IMG/VR virus record: IMGVR_UViG_3300008954_000024
Coordinates: 25,066-89,065 of that record
Origin: a virus
Direction: 5' to 3' (one strand)
DNA length: 64,000 nt
The translations under genes and the position numbers were made by a program. The notes beneath the pieces were generated by a model. The model ran no database searches. It was not told the origin of the DNA and saw only the letters and a program-made list of their open reading frames with translations. This document shows positions 38,457 through 46,758 of the stretch, in pieces. Positions within the stretch are counted from its first letter, which is position 1; every line of letters begins with the position of its first letter.

Positions 38457-39151
38457 TGTCAGACTTTACTAATAAGAATCTGAGAGATAACATACGTGAA
38501 TCGTTAGGGCTCAATGAAAATGAAGAGCTGAATGAAGCGTATGTTGCACAGCTGAAGCAATATAATTTACCGACGGAGCTGTTAAGTGTGGCTAATAAGA
38601 GGAACCACATTGAGCTGTATGAAGGGTATGTTGAAAATTTCAATCGTGTGAGTGCTGAGCTAGATACAGCAGATAGGTCTGCAGCAAATTCTAATCATTC
38701 AGAGTATAGGTCCTTGAAGATTGACGAAGCATACAACATGAATGGAGCATACCTTCATGAGCTTTATTTTTCAAACATAAGTGATCTTCATAGCCAGATA
38801 TCAATGGATTCACTTTCTTATATGCGACTTTCTCGTGACTTTGGGGGTTTTGACAAGTGGCAGGAGGATTTTATCGCATGTTGCATGGCATCTAGATGTG
38901 GATGGGCTGTGACCATTTATAGCACATATCTTCAGAGGTATGTAAATTGTGTTGTTGACCTACACAGCCTGCAGATTCCAATTGGCTCTTACCCAGTCAT
39001 TGTTATGGATGTGTGGCAACATGCTTATTATCGAGATTATTTGAGAGATGCAAGAACATATGTGCATGCAATGATGAAGCAACTTAATTGGAATGTCATC
39101 GAAGAGAGAATTCGTAAGGCTGATAAGATTCAAAAGGCGTTGAGGGCTTGA
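38456..39151 (+). CDS. Fe/Mn superoxide dismutase-like protein with N-terminal helical extension
   Basis: Residues about 40-220 resemble iron/manganese SODs. MDVWQHAYYRDYL near 184-196 matches the family signature DxWxHxYY with Asp and His ligands. YLHELYF near 98-104 supplies another His, and NHIELYEGYVENFN near 49-62 fits the first-helix His. Residues 1-40 are an extra charged segment (NKNLRDNIRESLGLNENEE) absent from SODs and similar to the starts of neighbouring proteins. Activity would remove superoxide, but a structural use of the fold is equally possible. It is coupled to small virion-type genes rather than metabolic ones. Confidence 0.7.
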   Translation: MSDFTNKNLRDNIRESLGLNENEELNEAYVAQLKQYNLPTELLSVANKRNHIELYEGYVENFNRVSAELDTADRSAANSNHSEYRSLKIDEAYNMNGAYLHELYFSNISDLHSQISMDSLSYMRLSRDFGGFDKWQEDFIACCMASRCGWAVTIYSTYLQRYVNCVVDLHSLQIPIGSYPVIVMDVWQHAYYRDYLRDARTYVHAMMKQLNWNVIEERIRKADKIQKALRA

Positions 39152-39153
39152 AG

Positions 39154-39747
39154 ATGGAAATGAATAAAAAAATGATTAGAAAACTCATTCTTGAGGCAAT
39201 GGAAGAGATGTTGTCAGCCGAGGACGAGACTGATAAGACTAGGCTAGGTCTAGATTCTGTCGATGACCAGATAGACTCATTTTTGATAAAATTTGAAAAG
39301 GATTCAATTTCACCTGAGGGTGCGCTTTCAGAGACACGTGTTAGATCCCTGGTTGATCTTTTGTTTGAGCAAGAGGAAGGCGAGGAGGAACCGGATGAAG
39401 AGGAAGAGCCAGAGGTTCCAGAGCCTGAGGATAGCACAAAGATCGATGCCACAGAGCCTGCTGAAGAGATTCAAGCGCTTCCTCTAAACATCGATGCCTT
39501 TACAAAGAGAGTTGCAAGACTTGTAATGAACAATGCTGTTTTGCTTGATGTGAGATCAGTTATTTTGAATAGAGCGAAAAATTATTTGCTTGAAAATTAC
39601 GACCAGGCACATGTTAACCAGATGAGAGAGATACTTGATACACAGTTTGATTTTAATCTGGAAGGCGCGGAAGACACACCTGACGCGCCGTACGCTGTAG
39701 GTGCATATGCCGGCGGCACAGGGGGCCTCGGCGGCGGTGGTGGCTGA
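39154..39747 (+). CDS. Helix-tagged acidic protein, unknown
   Basis: Start MNKKMIRKLILEAMEEML (after two residues) is an amphipathic Leu/Arg/Glu helix of the recurrent tag type. A second tag-like stretch, ETRVRSLVDLLFEQEE, occurs near 60-75. A long Glu/Pro linker follows, then a folded helical part (about 105-165) and a Gly-rich tail ending in GGTGGLGGGGG. ATG 39154 has GAGGG at seven bases. The arrangement suggests two or three separable pieces. No enzyme motif is visible. Confidence 0.65.
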   Translation: MEMNKKMIRKLILEAMEEMLSAEDETDKTRLGLDSVDDQIDSFLIKFEKDSISPEGALSETRVRSLVDLLFEQEEGEEEPDEEEEPEVPEPEDSTKIDATEPAEEIQALPLNIDAFTKRVARLVMNNAVLLDVRSVILNRAKNYLLENYDQAHVNQMREILDTQFDFNLEGAEDTPDAPYAVGAYAGGTGGLGGGGG

Positions 39748-40034
39748 TGTCTGATAAGTACATTGATTTTGAGACAAAAAAGACAATACATTTTAATATT
39801 ACACGTGCCACTCACGCAGAGTTAAGAATCACATGCTTTAAGAAGAGGCTTTCCATGCAAGAGGTATTTGAGGAAGTGTCGCAGAAAATAGCAGCAGGGT
39901 CACCTGATATGATTCACATTCTTGATGATCTTTCACAGAGAAAGCGCAGTAAGACTATTAAGAAGCTATCACAGACAGATGCAGAGTCGCTATTTGATGT
40001 AATTGCGCAGGAGAGCCCGCTCTCAGATGATTAG
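39747..40034 (+). CDS. Ribbon-helix-helix-like small protein
   Basis: The 95-residue protein has one strand and two helices near 13-45 (IHFNITRATHAEL, then LSMQEVFEEVSQKIA), the pattern of CopG/MetJ-type ribbon-helix-helix DNA-binding domains. The C-terminal half is charged and helical. The ATG uses the A of the previous TGA. It could be a transcriptional regulator of the surrounding genes or an antitoxin-like fold, though no toxin is adjacent. Fold call moderate, target unknown. Confidence 0.55.
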   Translation: MSDKYIDFETKKTIHFNITRATHAELRITCFKKRLSMQEVFEEVSQKIAAGSPDMIHILDDLSQRKRSKTIKKLSQTDAESLFDVIAQESPLSDD

Positions 40035-40042
40035 GATTGAAA

Positions 40043-40336
40043 ATGTTTACTAATGTAAAAGAGTTGTTCGCTAGGTTATTCGATAGAGTTTTTACAACTT
40101 CTTCAAAGGTTCAAGAGCTAACCAAGACTGTTAATGAGCTCGAGATAAGAATGTTTAAGCTTGAAGAGATTGTTGTAAATCAAGCATATGTTTTAACGAC
40201 TTACACCAAGGTGCAAGAAGATATAGTTGATCATGTGCTGGGCACTGTGACGAAAGGACACCCTAGGGATAAGATGTCAGCTTCTACCCGAGGAATGATG
40301 ATTCTTTCTGACGACGACGATGATCTTATAAATTAG
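40043..40336 (+). CDS. Small coiled-coil protein, unknown
   Basis: The protein is 97 residues long. KVQELTKTVNELEIRMFKLEEI at about 20-41 (quoted in part: LTKTVNELEIRMFKLEEI) has clear heptad spacing for a coiled coil. The tail is acidic (SDDDDD type). ATG 40043 follows AGGA at six bases. It lies just before a strong promoter-like sequence and the membrane-protein cassette. No function assigned. Confidence 0.6.
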   Translation: MFTNVKELFARLFDRVFTTSSKVQELTKTVNELEIRMFKLEEIVVNQAYVLTTYTKVQEDIVDHVLGTVTKGHPRDKMSASTRGMMILSDDDDDLIN

Positions 40337-40341
40337 TTCAG

Positions 40342-40369
40342 TTTAACTTTTTTAGTAGCTTGTTATAAT
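40342..40369 (+). promoter_or_regulatory. sigma-70-like promoter before the lysis-like cassette
   Basis: TTTAAC (40342-40347) and TATAAT (40364-40369) are 16 bases apart, 26 bases before ATG 40395, with GGAGG as ribosome site. Confidence 0.5.
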
Positions 40370-40394
40370 TTGTCATGCTTTTGGAGGTGATATT

Positions 40395-40673
40395 ATGAAA
40401 AAGCTAAAAGAACTTTTGAGCAAGTGGAAGGTTCACATTTCTGTGGTGGGCGGTGCGCTTGTGATAGCAACTGCATATGGTCAGTGTACAGTTGAGCCCG
40501 ATCTTGACGCGTTAGAGGAGTCTGTAGAGGAAGCTACAGAAACAACTACTAGCGCTGATGAGACTACCACAGCTGCAACAACAGCAGCTGATGAGACAAC
40601 TACAACATCGACCGGTAACGAGACTACTAGTGATGATGCAAGTGAAGCAACCGCAGAGTCCAGCGAGGACTAG
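40395..40673 (+). CDS. Short membrane-anchored Thr/Glu-rich protein
   Basis: The N-terminal 30 residues contain Lys residues and a hydrophobic segment (VVGGALVIATAYG) followed by Cys. The residue before Cys is Gln, so it is not a standard lipobox. The remaining 60 residues are low complexity, almost only Thr, Ser, Glu, Asp and Ala, and probably extended in the periplasm. First gene of a four-gene membrane cassette with an endolysin-independent position. A cell-envelope spacer or lysis accessory role is inferred. Confidence 0.6.
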   Translation: MKKLKELLSKWKVHISVVGGALVIATAYGQCTVEPDLDALEESVEEATETTTSADETTTAATTAADETTTTSTGNETTSDDASEATAESSED

Positions 40674-40674
40674 A

Positions 40675-40860
40675 ATGAAAGGTTTCACTGATCGAGTTCT
40701 CGAAAAGGTGGTTTCTAGAAAGCTTCTAGTGTTCGCTACAGCGACGGGCTTAATGGTTTGGGATGGTCTTGATTCTGAAACTTGGGGCATGATTGCAATT
40801 TGCTATATTGGTGGCCAGGCCGTTGTAGATGCGATGACAGCCTATAGACACGGTCGTTAG
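40675..40860 (+). CDS. Holin-like small membrane protein
   Basis: The 61-residue protein has two likely membrane segments (KLLVFATATGLMVWDGL and WGMIAICYIGGQAVVDAM) separated by a short turn, and a positively charged C-terminus. This is the class II holin layout, and proteins of this type with a YIGGQ motif are often annotated as phage holins. ATG 40675 follows GAGGA. It would make the membrane holes that release the endolysin encoded at 8243. Neighbouring spanin-like genes support this. Confidence 0.65.
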   Translation: MKGFTDRVLEKVVSRKLLVFATATGLMVWDGLDSETWGMIAICYIGGQAVVDAMTAYRHGR

Positions 40861-40862
40861 TG

Positions 40863-41270
40863 ATGCTCTATCTAAAAGCACACTATCTCGTAAAGAGACT
40901 GGTGCTCTGGATAAAGACGCACTGGGAAACATTTCTGGCCGTCGCAACAATTATAGTGGTCAGTATTATGACACGTAGAAGGACAAGAAGCATATCCTCT
41001 CTTTTGGTTGGTGCACAAAAAGCACATAGTGATGAGGTTGAAATCTTGAAGTCATCACATAAGAGTGAGGTCGAAAGTATCCTATCAGCACAAAGCAGGC
41101 TACAAAGCGCACTGTCTTCAATTGAGTCAAAGTATAAGAGCGAAAATAAAAAGCTTGATGCAAAGAAAAAGAAGCAGGTGGAAGCACTCATCAAGGATAA
41201 TATCGATGATCCTGATGCAATCACAGAGAAGATTGCATCTCTAACTGGGTTTAAGATTGAGGTAGAATGA
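40863..41270 (+). CDS. Inner-membrane coiled-coil protein (i-spanin-like)
   Basis: A single N-terminal membrane segment (WETFLAVATIIVVSIM, about 21-36) is followed by a long Lys/Glu/Ser-rich coiled coil with KSEVESILSAQSRLQSALSS near 68-87. This is the layout of phage i-spanins, which span the periplasm at lysis. No lipoprotein partner of the o-spanin type is adjacent; the next gene has a signal peptide and a C-terminal membrane segment instead. GTG 40860 is an alternative start. It may also be a general envelope protein. Confidence 0.5.
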   Translation: MLYLKAHYLVKRLVLWIKTHWETFLAVATIIVVSIMTRRRTRSISSLLVGAQKAHSDEVEILKSSHKSEVESILSAQSRLQSALSSIESKYKSENKKLDAKKKKQVEALIKDNIDDPDAITEKIASLTGFKIEVE

Positions 41271-41710
41271 TGCTGTTTGGAGCTTTAATGATTGCTACAA
41301 TGGGAGTTGTATTTGCAGATGAGCCTCAAGAGGAAAAAATAGTAACTTTGCAAGTAGGAGATACAGCTCCTTTTTCTGGAACACTATTTAGCACAGCTGC
41401 TGCAGCCAAGATAGCCATAGATCTTGAGAACGCACAGCAAGCATGCCAGATAAAAATAGAGCAGGCAACAGCCATAAAAGAGGCTGAAATGCAATATCTG
41501 GTTGATGTTGAGAAGATCAGATTGGACTTTTGTGAGAAGCGCAGCGAAGAAATTTTAATTGTAAAGAATGATCATATTGATCTTCTTAATACACAAATTA
41601 AAAGGAGAGGAAGCCCGTCAGCATCAGCCTGGTATGTAGGTGGGATTGTAACAGGTATTCTGGCGACGTCTTTTGGTGTTTGGGCAGTTTCACAAGCCTC
41701 AGCAAATTAA
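41267..41710 (+). CDS. Secreted coiled-coil protein with C-terminal membrane anchor
   Basis: Residues 1-17 (LFGALMIATMGVVFA) look like a cleavable signal peptide ending FADEP. The middle is a helical, charged region (about 50-110) and residues about 122-140 (YVGGIVTGILATSFGVWAV) form a membrane segment. The protein would therefore be periplasmic and anchored by its C-terminus. It overlaps the i-spanin-like gene by four bases. Together they resemble an unusual lysis pair, but this is inference from topology alone. Confidence 0.55.
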   Translation: MMLFGALMIATMGVVFADEPQEEKIVTLQVGDTAPFSGTLFSTAAAAKIAIDLENAQQACQIKIEQATAIKEAEMQYLVDVEKIRLDFCEKRSEEILIVKNDHIDLLNTQIKRRGSPSASAWYVGGIVTGILATSFGVWAVSQASAN

Positions 41711-41720
41711 AACTACCGCA

Positions 41721-41730
41721 GATATTTATC
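41721..41730 (+). promoter_or_regulatory. Putative late promoter element (GATATTTATC)
   Basis: Lies 16 bases before ATG 41746 in the 35-base gap after the membrane cassette. The position is close to the ribosome site GAGGAG, so a very short leader would result. Confidence 0.4.
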
Positions 41731-41745
41731 TGTGAGGAGTCTCGT

Positions 41746-43515
41746 ATGCGCGTCATAGTAAAGAAAGGTGCCCTGGAAGAAGCACTTCTAAGGATCTTAA
41801 ATGAGGATCGAAGTTATCGATCAGAGAGAATTGATATGATTCCAGGTGCAGATGATGATGAGCCTATTGAGCCAACACCACAAATGGCTGTGCAGCTATC
41901 AGTGGATATGCCCCCTGTAGACGATCCTGTATACATACCGTCAAATGTTGAAGAACTGGGTCGTGCAGCTTCTGTTATATCTGCTGAGGTGCCTGCAGAT
42001 CAGATTGAATTTTTCTATAGAAAGCTTCACAGGCTTTTAGACAATGCATTAGATAGGCATGATGCTAAGACTTATGAGGAGACTCTTGACGAGACATTGT
42101 TTCGAGAAAAAGTTCGGCTGCTCTTAGAAGATAATGATGATGAATCTCTTGATGATATAAAGCTATCCATAGAAGATCCCGTTTCTGAAGCAGCAGATAA
42201 GATAGTTGACTACATTGTTGCGAATCCTGCATTTTTTCAAGACATTGTCGGTGTTGATCCTGAAAGTGGGAAACCGATGACAAGAGCTGCAGAACCCAGA
42301 CTTGTACAGCTTCGAGTTTTGAGCCAGCTGCAAAAAAACTCAGTTATTCAGAACATTCTACGAAAAAGCAAGCTCTCAGAAGATGAGATAAAGGACGTTA
42401 GGGTTGCTGTTGCAAATGAGATGCTTAGATTTGCAAAACGAGAGGTGACACCAGAAGAAGTCTCTGGATACATTGCTGCGGGAAAAGCAGAAGCAGCAGC
42501 ACGTGTACCAGCCAAGGAGATGGCTAAAGTTAGAAAGGAGACTGGATTTGAGGGTCTTGAGCTTGTTGCTGCCCTTAGAGATCGCGCCGACGAACTAGAG
42601 GCAATGGGAATGGAGGACAATGCAAAAGGGCTTAGAAAGCTTGCTGATGAAACTGAGCAAGAAGTCTCTGAGCCTGAGGAATCTGTTGATCCAGTTGCAG
42701 CAATAGAGACAATCAATCCGCATGAGGCAGCAAAGATTCGCAAGCAACTACGTGATGAAGTTCTAGAGCAGGAAGGAGTTGATCTCAAGATGTCACAAAA
42801 AGCCCTGCAAGCACTTAAAGAAAAAATTGCAGATGAGACAGGCTTAAAGGTCAATAATATTCAAAATATTCTTTATGATGATCTTAAGGTATTCGGGTTC
42901 AACCCAGAAGATGCTACAATGCTAGGATTTCCAAGCGAGAAAAAAATTCCAAGCACATATGATCCAATGAAGCTAAACGCACAAAAGCAGATAACAGGTG
43001 TAACATATGATCTATTCAGATCAACAATGCGAGACTATGTTGAGAGTATAGGCTACGATGAGGATGATGAAGCCAGTGTTTTAGATGCACTGCTAGATGG
43101 TGATAGTGCAACTTTTCCAGGAGATGGAATTGAAGGATACCTAAGAGTCCAGAACACAGCAGTTGTTCCTCGAGACATGGACCCTAATTCACAGCAATAT
43201 TTAAACGTTAGAAATTCATTTGAAGCTGTTGTTGCATTTATTCAGGGCGTTGCAAAGTCCATTCTTGATCCTGCAAAGACAAAAGGAGCAAAGGAGGGCG
43301 GAATGAGAGCATTTATGCAACAGATGAATGCTGATGGTGCTTTCAGGCGGCAGGTGTCAGATGAAGTGCTAACAACACAAAACTTTGAACAGTATATGAA
43401 TGATCTAGTTGACAAGATTCAAGATGTCATTTTAGATGAGGATATAGCTTACGGAATTCTTGAAAAGGCGTTGAAGACTGCACCCAAAAGAACTGGAAAG
43501 TTTTTAAGGAAATAA
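41746..43515 (+). CDS. Helix-tagged multi-segment protein, unknown
   Basis: The 589-residue protein starts with KKGALEEALLRILNED, a tag-type helix. A second tag-like stretch, LFREKVRLLLEDNDDE, lies near 118-133, after a folded helical segment. The rest is mostly helical and acidic: a large Ala/Glu-rich region around 200-370 and a C-terminal domain from about 400 with ITGVTYDLFRSTMRDY. No enzyme motif is seen. ATG 41746 has GAGGAG at six bases; the frame is open upstream but would run through the previous gene. Repeated tags suggest a processed virion polyprotein. Confidence 0.65.
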   Translation: MRVIVKKGALEEALLRILNEDRSYRSERIDMIPGADDDEPIEPTPQMAVQLSVDMPPVDDPVYIPSNVEELGRAASVISAEVPADQIEFFYRKLHRLLDNALDRHDAKTYEETLDETLFREKVRLLLEDNDDESLDDIKLSIEDPVSEAADKIVDYIVANPAFFQDIVGVDPESGKPMTRAAEPRLVQLRVLSQLQKNSVIQNILRKSKLSEDEIKDVRVAVANEMLRFAKREVTPEEVSGYIAAGKAEAAARVPAKEMAKVRKETGFEGLELVAALRDRADELEAMGMEDNAKGLRKLADETEQEVSEPEESVDPVAAIETINPHEAAKIRKQLRDEVLEQEGVDLKMSQKALQALKEKIADETGLKVNNIQNILYDDLKVFGFNPEDATMLGFPSEKKIPSTYDPMKLNAQKQITGVTYDLFRSTMRDYVESIGYDEDDEASVLDALLDGDSATFPGDGIEGYLRVQNTAVVPRDMDPNSQQYLNVRNSFEAVVAFIQGVAKSILDPAKTKGAKEGGMRAFMQQMNADGAFRRQVSDEVLTTQNFEQYMNDLVDKIQDVILDEDIAYGILEKALKTAPKRTGKFLRK

Positions 43516-43516
43516 T

Positions 43517-43921
43517 ATGAAATCGCTGATAGATCTTGTGGACAAAAGATTACTAGAGGGTAGTTCTTTGCCAAGTAGTGTGGGTCAGACGCTGGGGTCA
43601 CTGAAGACCACACTACCTGATCCACTGCCTATCGAGGTTTCAAAGCCAGAATGGGTCATCTTACAAGAGCCTGAAAGAATTGCCAAAAGTTTTGAATTTG
43701 ATAGATTTGATGACATGAGATACTTTATTGATGAATTATTACTAGAGCAAGAAAGAATGAATCATCACGCTTTGATTCAAATAGAGCATAGAGTGGTTAG
43801 CATAGAGTCATATACACATTCAATAAATGCAGTTACAGAGCAAGATCTAATATTGGCCAAATTTTGTGATGAGATATTTGAGGATACAAAATATTTCATC
43901 GAGAGAAGCGAAGATGTCTAG
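43517..43921 (+). CDS. Pterin-4a-carbinolamine dehydratase-like protein with helix tag
   Basis: Residues about 45-134 have the dehydratase pattern: PERIAKSFEFDRFDDMRYF, then a helix with MNHHAL (the paired His, about 80-85), VVSIESYTH and VTEQDLILAKFCDEI. In the classic enzyme a third catalytic His lies in the VxI strand; here that position is Ser, so activity is doubtful. The first 15 residues (MKSLIDLVDKRLLEG) form a helix like those of its neighbours. It starts one base after the previous stop, and seven bases overlap with the next gene. Confidence 0.6.
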   Translation: MKSLIDLVDKRLLEGSSLPSSVGQTLGSLKTTLPDPLPIEVSKPEWVILQEPERIAKSFEFDRFDDMRYFIDELLLEQERMNHHALIQIEHRVVSIESYTHSINAVTEQDLILAKFCDEIFEDTKYFIERSEDV

Positions 43922-44282
43922 CACCACAATTTTTATGAGTGACTCTCTCAAGGGAAGAGTCCCCGCCTCCCAGCTAGGCGATAATATAGCACCTTCAGAA
44001 ATTCTCTGTCGTTTTCAGATAATGGGTAGGATTCTTGATTTTCTACCTCAAAAGATCATATCTTCTCCCGGTATTATCTCTATATCATTTTTATGTGACG
44101 CTAATCAGGCACTTGTTATGCTTGGAAATAGAAGCAGTGTGACACTAGATGTGCTTCATAATGCTTCTGATGAACCAGTTTTGTCATTTAAAAACGTCAA
44201 TGTTCTTGAGACAAGATTTGAGGCACAAGGTCTCGATTCATATCATGTAGAATTAACCGTAACAACAAAAAACTCCGCATAA
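43914..44282 (+). CDS. Unidentified beta-rich protein
   Basis: The 122-residue protein is not recognised. It alternates strands and turns (ISISFLCDANQALVMLG, VLSFKNVNVLETRFEAQG, YHVELTVTTKN) and has no membrane segment. ATG 43914 overlaps the previous gene by eight bases. The position among tagged proteins makes a virion component the default guess. Confidence 0.6.
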   Translation: MSSTTIFMSDSLKGRVPASQLGDNIAPSEILCRFQIMGRILDFLPQKIISSPGIISISFLCDANQALVMLGNRSSVTLDVLHNASDEPVLSFKNVNVLETRFEAQGLDSYHVELTVTTKNSA

Positions 44283-44302
44283 TTAATTCATGTGAGGCAA
44301 TA

Positions 44303-44473
44303 ATGAGTCAAGAGTTTGAATTTGAAAAATTTATAAATGATATCTGTGAAAAGGAATCATCTGCTGCTAAGAATGAAAATCACACACAGGAGGAGGAGAC
44401 TCCTCAAAGAAGATATAATAAGCTATATCGTGAACGTTGGCAGAATAGAATCTGGTACGGAGAAAAGAAATGA
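44303..44473 (+). CDS. Small 56-residue basic-tailed protein
   Basis: A short gene with ATG 44303 seven bases after GAGG and a stop that overlaps the next ATG (ATGA). The first half is acidic and helical (QEFEFEKFINDICEKE); the second ends YRERWQNRIWYGEKK, a basic and aromatic tail I recall from other short phage proteins. The ribosome site, overlap and codon composition support a real gene. No function known. Confidence 0.6.
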   Translation: MSQEFEFEKFINDICEKESSAAKNENHTQEEETPQRRYNKLYRERWQNRIWYGEKK

Positions 44474-45186
44474 GTGACATAAGACTTGATAGTGCTAGAG
44501 ATGTTGAGCTATTTCTCAAAATTTTAGCAGAAGAGAGTATCAAGGAGGCACAACGCTCAATTTCGTCAACTGATCCAATGCAAGGACAGATTGAGAAGCA
44601 GATGAAGCAAGATAAGTCAATATACGATCTTAGCGAACAGGATGGCCTTCCTTCTGAAGAAGAAGAGGCCACGAAGCCCACTGACGACACTGAGTCTGTT
44701 TCGACTGATGATGCTGAGCCAGTGGAAGATGACTCTGGAGAGGGCCTTGAGGTGTCACTCGATAGTGTTGCAGATAGTATTAAGACACTAAGGAGTGGGC
44801 GATCTGTCGATGACAGAGAAATCAAAGCACAAATGCGTGCCTACTTTGACAGGCTAGAAGCACCAGAGAGACAAGCACTGCAGGCATTTATGAGTGCGTT
44901 TTCAAAAATTTTAACAAACAATGTAACTGGGGCTGATGCACAAGATCCAAGTGATCCACCTTTGAATATTGCTATGTCAGGAGGCGGTGCTAAGCCTCCT
45001 GAACCTAAGGTTTCAGCAGAGCCAGAAAAAGAACCGGCTGCTGCTGAAACAGCTGAGGATGAAGAGGAAGAGGAAGAAGAGAAAGCGGGTGCAGAGGATA
45101 CAACACCCCCTGTTCCAATTACACCCGGCGGTCCGCAACGTGTTGCTGAGATTAGAAGGCGAGTTCAAAAGTTAATGAGCAGATAG
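44470..45186 (+). CDS. Helix-tagged acidic protein, scaffold-like
   Basis: The 238-residue protein starts with DVELFLKILAEESIKEAQ (about 10-27), a tag-type helix. A very acidic linker follows, then a helical domain near 90-150 (VADSIKTLRSGRS, EIKAQMRAYFDRL, ALQAFMSAFSKIL), another Glu/Ala/Pro-rich linker, and a basic C-terminus (VAEIRRRVQKLMSR). The alternation of acidic, unstructured and short helical parts resembles phage scaffold or core proteins. Function is not established. Confidence 0.62.
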   Translation: MSDIRLDSARDVELFLKILAEESIKEAQRSISSTDPMQGQIEKQMKQDKSIYDLSEQDGLPSEEEEATKPTDDTESVSTDDAEPVEDDSGEGLEVSLDSVADSIKTLRSGRSVDDREIKAQMRAYFDRLEAPERQALQAFMSAFSKILTNNVTGADAQDPSDPPLNIAMSGGGAKPPEPKVSAEPEKEPAAAETAEDEEEEEEEKAGAEDTTPPVPITPGGPQRVAEIRRRVQKLMSR

Positions 45187-45246
45187 TCGTGTAATTTTTT
45201 CTTTTTTGTGGTAAGATTTAGCCATAAAAGAAATGCGGAGCTCGAC

Positions 45247-45459
45247 ATGCAAAAAAGAACAATAACATTGCCAACAGGTGGAGATCTTGAGATAGAAATG
45301 ACACCTGAATTTTTAACTTATGTCAGGCGTCAGTTTAGTCTCACAGAGGAAGATGTGATAACTGATGACCATATTAGAATGTTTGTGCATGGAAGTGTGA
45401 AGGGTGCGCTAGATGGTGTTGATTCTGATCCTGATTGGGTTGTCAGGAACGACCTGTAG
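45247..45459 (+). CDS. Small protein, unknown
   Basis: The 70-residue protein starts at ATG 45247 with GGAG at six bases; an upstream GTG in frame has no ribosome site. It reads KRTITLPTGGDLEIEMTPEF followed by an acidic helix and GSVKGALDGVDSDPDW. Not recognised. The 60-base leader is T-rich but has no hairpin. Confidence 0.6.
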   Translation: MQKRTITLPTGGDLEIEMTPEFLTYVRRQFSLTEEDVITDDHIRMFVHGSVKGALDGVDSDPDWVVRNDL

Positions 45460-45498
45460 GAACAGTTGTCTCATCATACTTATCAATAGGGGTATGTT

Positions 45499-46758
45499 AT
45501 GAGATCAGAAGAGCTTTTAAGACAGCTTATTCGTGAATCTATGCTAAGGCTTTACGATGGAACGGAAGCAGAATATGGCTCGACAAGTCACGTCGAAGAC
45601 CTTGATAGAATAATCAACGAGCTTCAGCACTTAAAAAGGACGCTTAGGAGTGGTCCAAAAAGACTTCAAAATAGAAAAGAGATACACAGAATTCAAAGTG
45701 CAATCGAGGCAATTCGATATCTCAGAAATGGTGCTAAAAGATTGGGAATTAGAAGCGGCTTGATCGCTGAGGGAGGATTAAAGATTCCCGGCGGTTCCGA
45801 TAAAAAGTTAAATCCCACCCTAGTGGGCCAGGCAATAAAGGTGTATGAGAATCTCTTGGGACAGTGGAATTCATATCTTGAGTCAACAGGTCATGATCCT
45901 GTGAAGCCAATTAAGCCTGTAGGGTCTGTAAGCTATTATTCACAGGATGCTGCAGATAGACCTAGTGCAGAATATGGAGATATTGATTATCTGGTAGAGC
46001 TTCCCGTAACTCACCGAGAGGGAGATGATGAGAAAGTCAGGCGACAATCTGAAAATGCAGCCAAGCGAGAATATGAGCAATTGTTTGTTGATTTTTTAAA
46101 TTCTGCTAGACCTGCTGAAGTTGATATTGAGCTAACACTAAAACCGGGCTCTAGCCCATATATGGTCATTGTAACACTGCCTGGTGGAGAGCTAGTCCAA
46201 GTAGACACAGTCACGACGTATCCGAGATACGCAGAGTGGATGAAGGGTAGGTATACACCAGAGCGTGGTGTCAAGGGATACCTGATAGGAAACATATATA
46301 AGTCTCTTGGTGACCATCTGGTGATGTCTGTCGGTACCCAGGGGGTGGCAATTAAGTCTAGGGAGGGAAAGAGAGTACCTGCTAAGTTTCAAAAAGATGT
46401 GAAGATTGAAAATGTGAGTACAGATATCGGCAATTTTCTGGTAGATATTGCTGCCTACCTTATGGGAGATACTCTAGATCCTCATCCGCTTTTGGTTGGA
46501 AATCCTGGTGTTGACAAAGACAATGTAGACATGAGATCTCTTGTGAAGGGAATAAAGGGATTAGCTCTGACTCTTGAGACTGGAGGGGACTATGACGCGC
46601 TGGATATGATGAATGCCATTAAAGCACACTATGAGGAAAATCTTAGAAGAAATGTAGAGCAGAAAAAAGCCAGAGGCTTAAATGAGAAAGACTACCAGAA
46701 GCTGCTAAAGATGAATGATGCTGCTGTTAGAATGATGTCGGAGGAGTTTGGCCTCTAA
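45499..46758 (+). CDS. Pol-beta-type nucleotidyltransferase with N-terminal helix tag
   Basis: The 419-residue protein begins SEELLRQLIRESMLRLYDG, one of the clearest tag helices. A nucleotidyltransferase core follows: GSVSYYSQ near 143-150, GDIDYLVELP near 159-168 with the paired Asp, and LVQVDTVTT near 230-238 with the third acidic residue. This is the order of the polymerase-beta superfamily that includes CCA-adding, poly(A) and repair enzymes. The C-terminal 150 residues are helical. It is directly followed by a phosphoesterase and a second, larger nucleotidyltransferase gene, overlapping by one base. Substrate unknown. Confidence 0.72.
   Translation: MRSEELLRQLIRESMLRLYDGTEAEYGSTSHVEDLDRIINELQHLKRTLRSGPKRLQNRKEIHRIQSAIEAIRYLRNGAKRLGIRSGLIAEGGLKIPGGSDKKLNPTLVGQAIKVYENLLGQWNSYLESTGHDPVKPIKPVGSVSYYSQDAADRPSAEYGDIDYLVELPVTHREGDDEKVRRQSENAAKREYEQLFVDFLNSARPAEVDIELTLKPGSSPYMVIVTLPGGELVQVDTVTTYPRYAEWMKGRYTPERGVKGYLIGNIYKSLGDHLVMSVGTQGVAIKSREGKRVPAKFQKDVKIENVSTDIGNFLVDIAAYLMGDTLDPHPLLVGNPGVDKDNVDMRSLVKGIKGLALTLETGGDYDALDMMNAIKAHYEENLRRNVEQKKARGLNEKDYQKLLKMNDAAVRMMSEEFGL

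Noticed and set aside
40395-40673. Lipoprotein
   Set aside because: The Cys after the hydrophobic segment is preceded by Gln, which breaks the lipobox; membrane anchoring is more likely.
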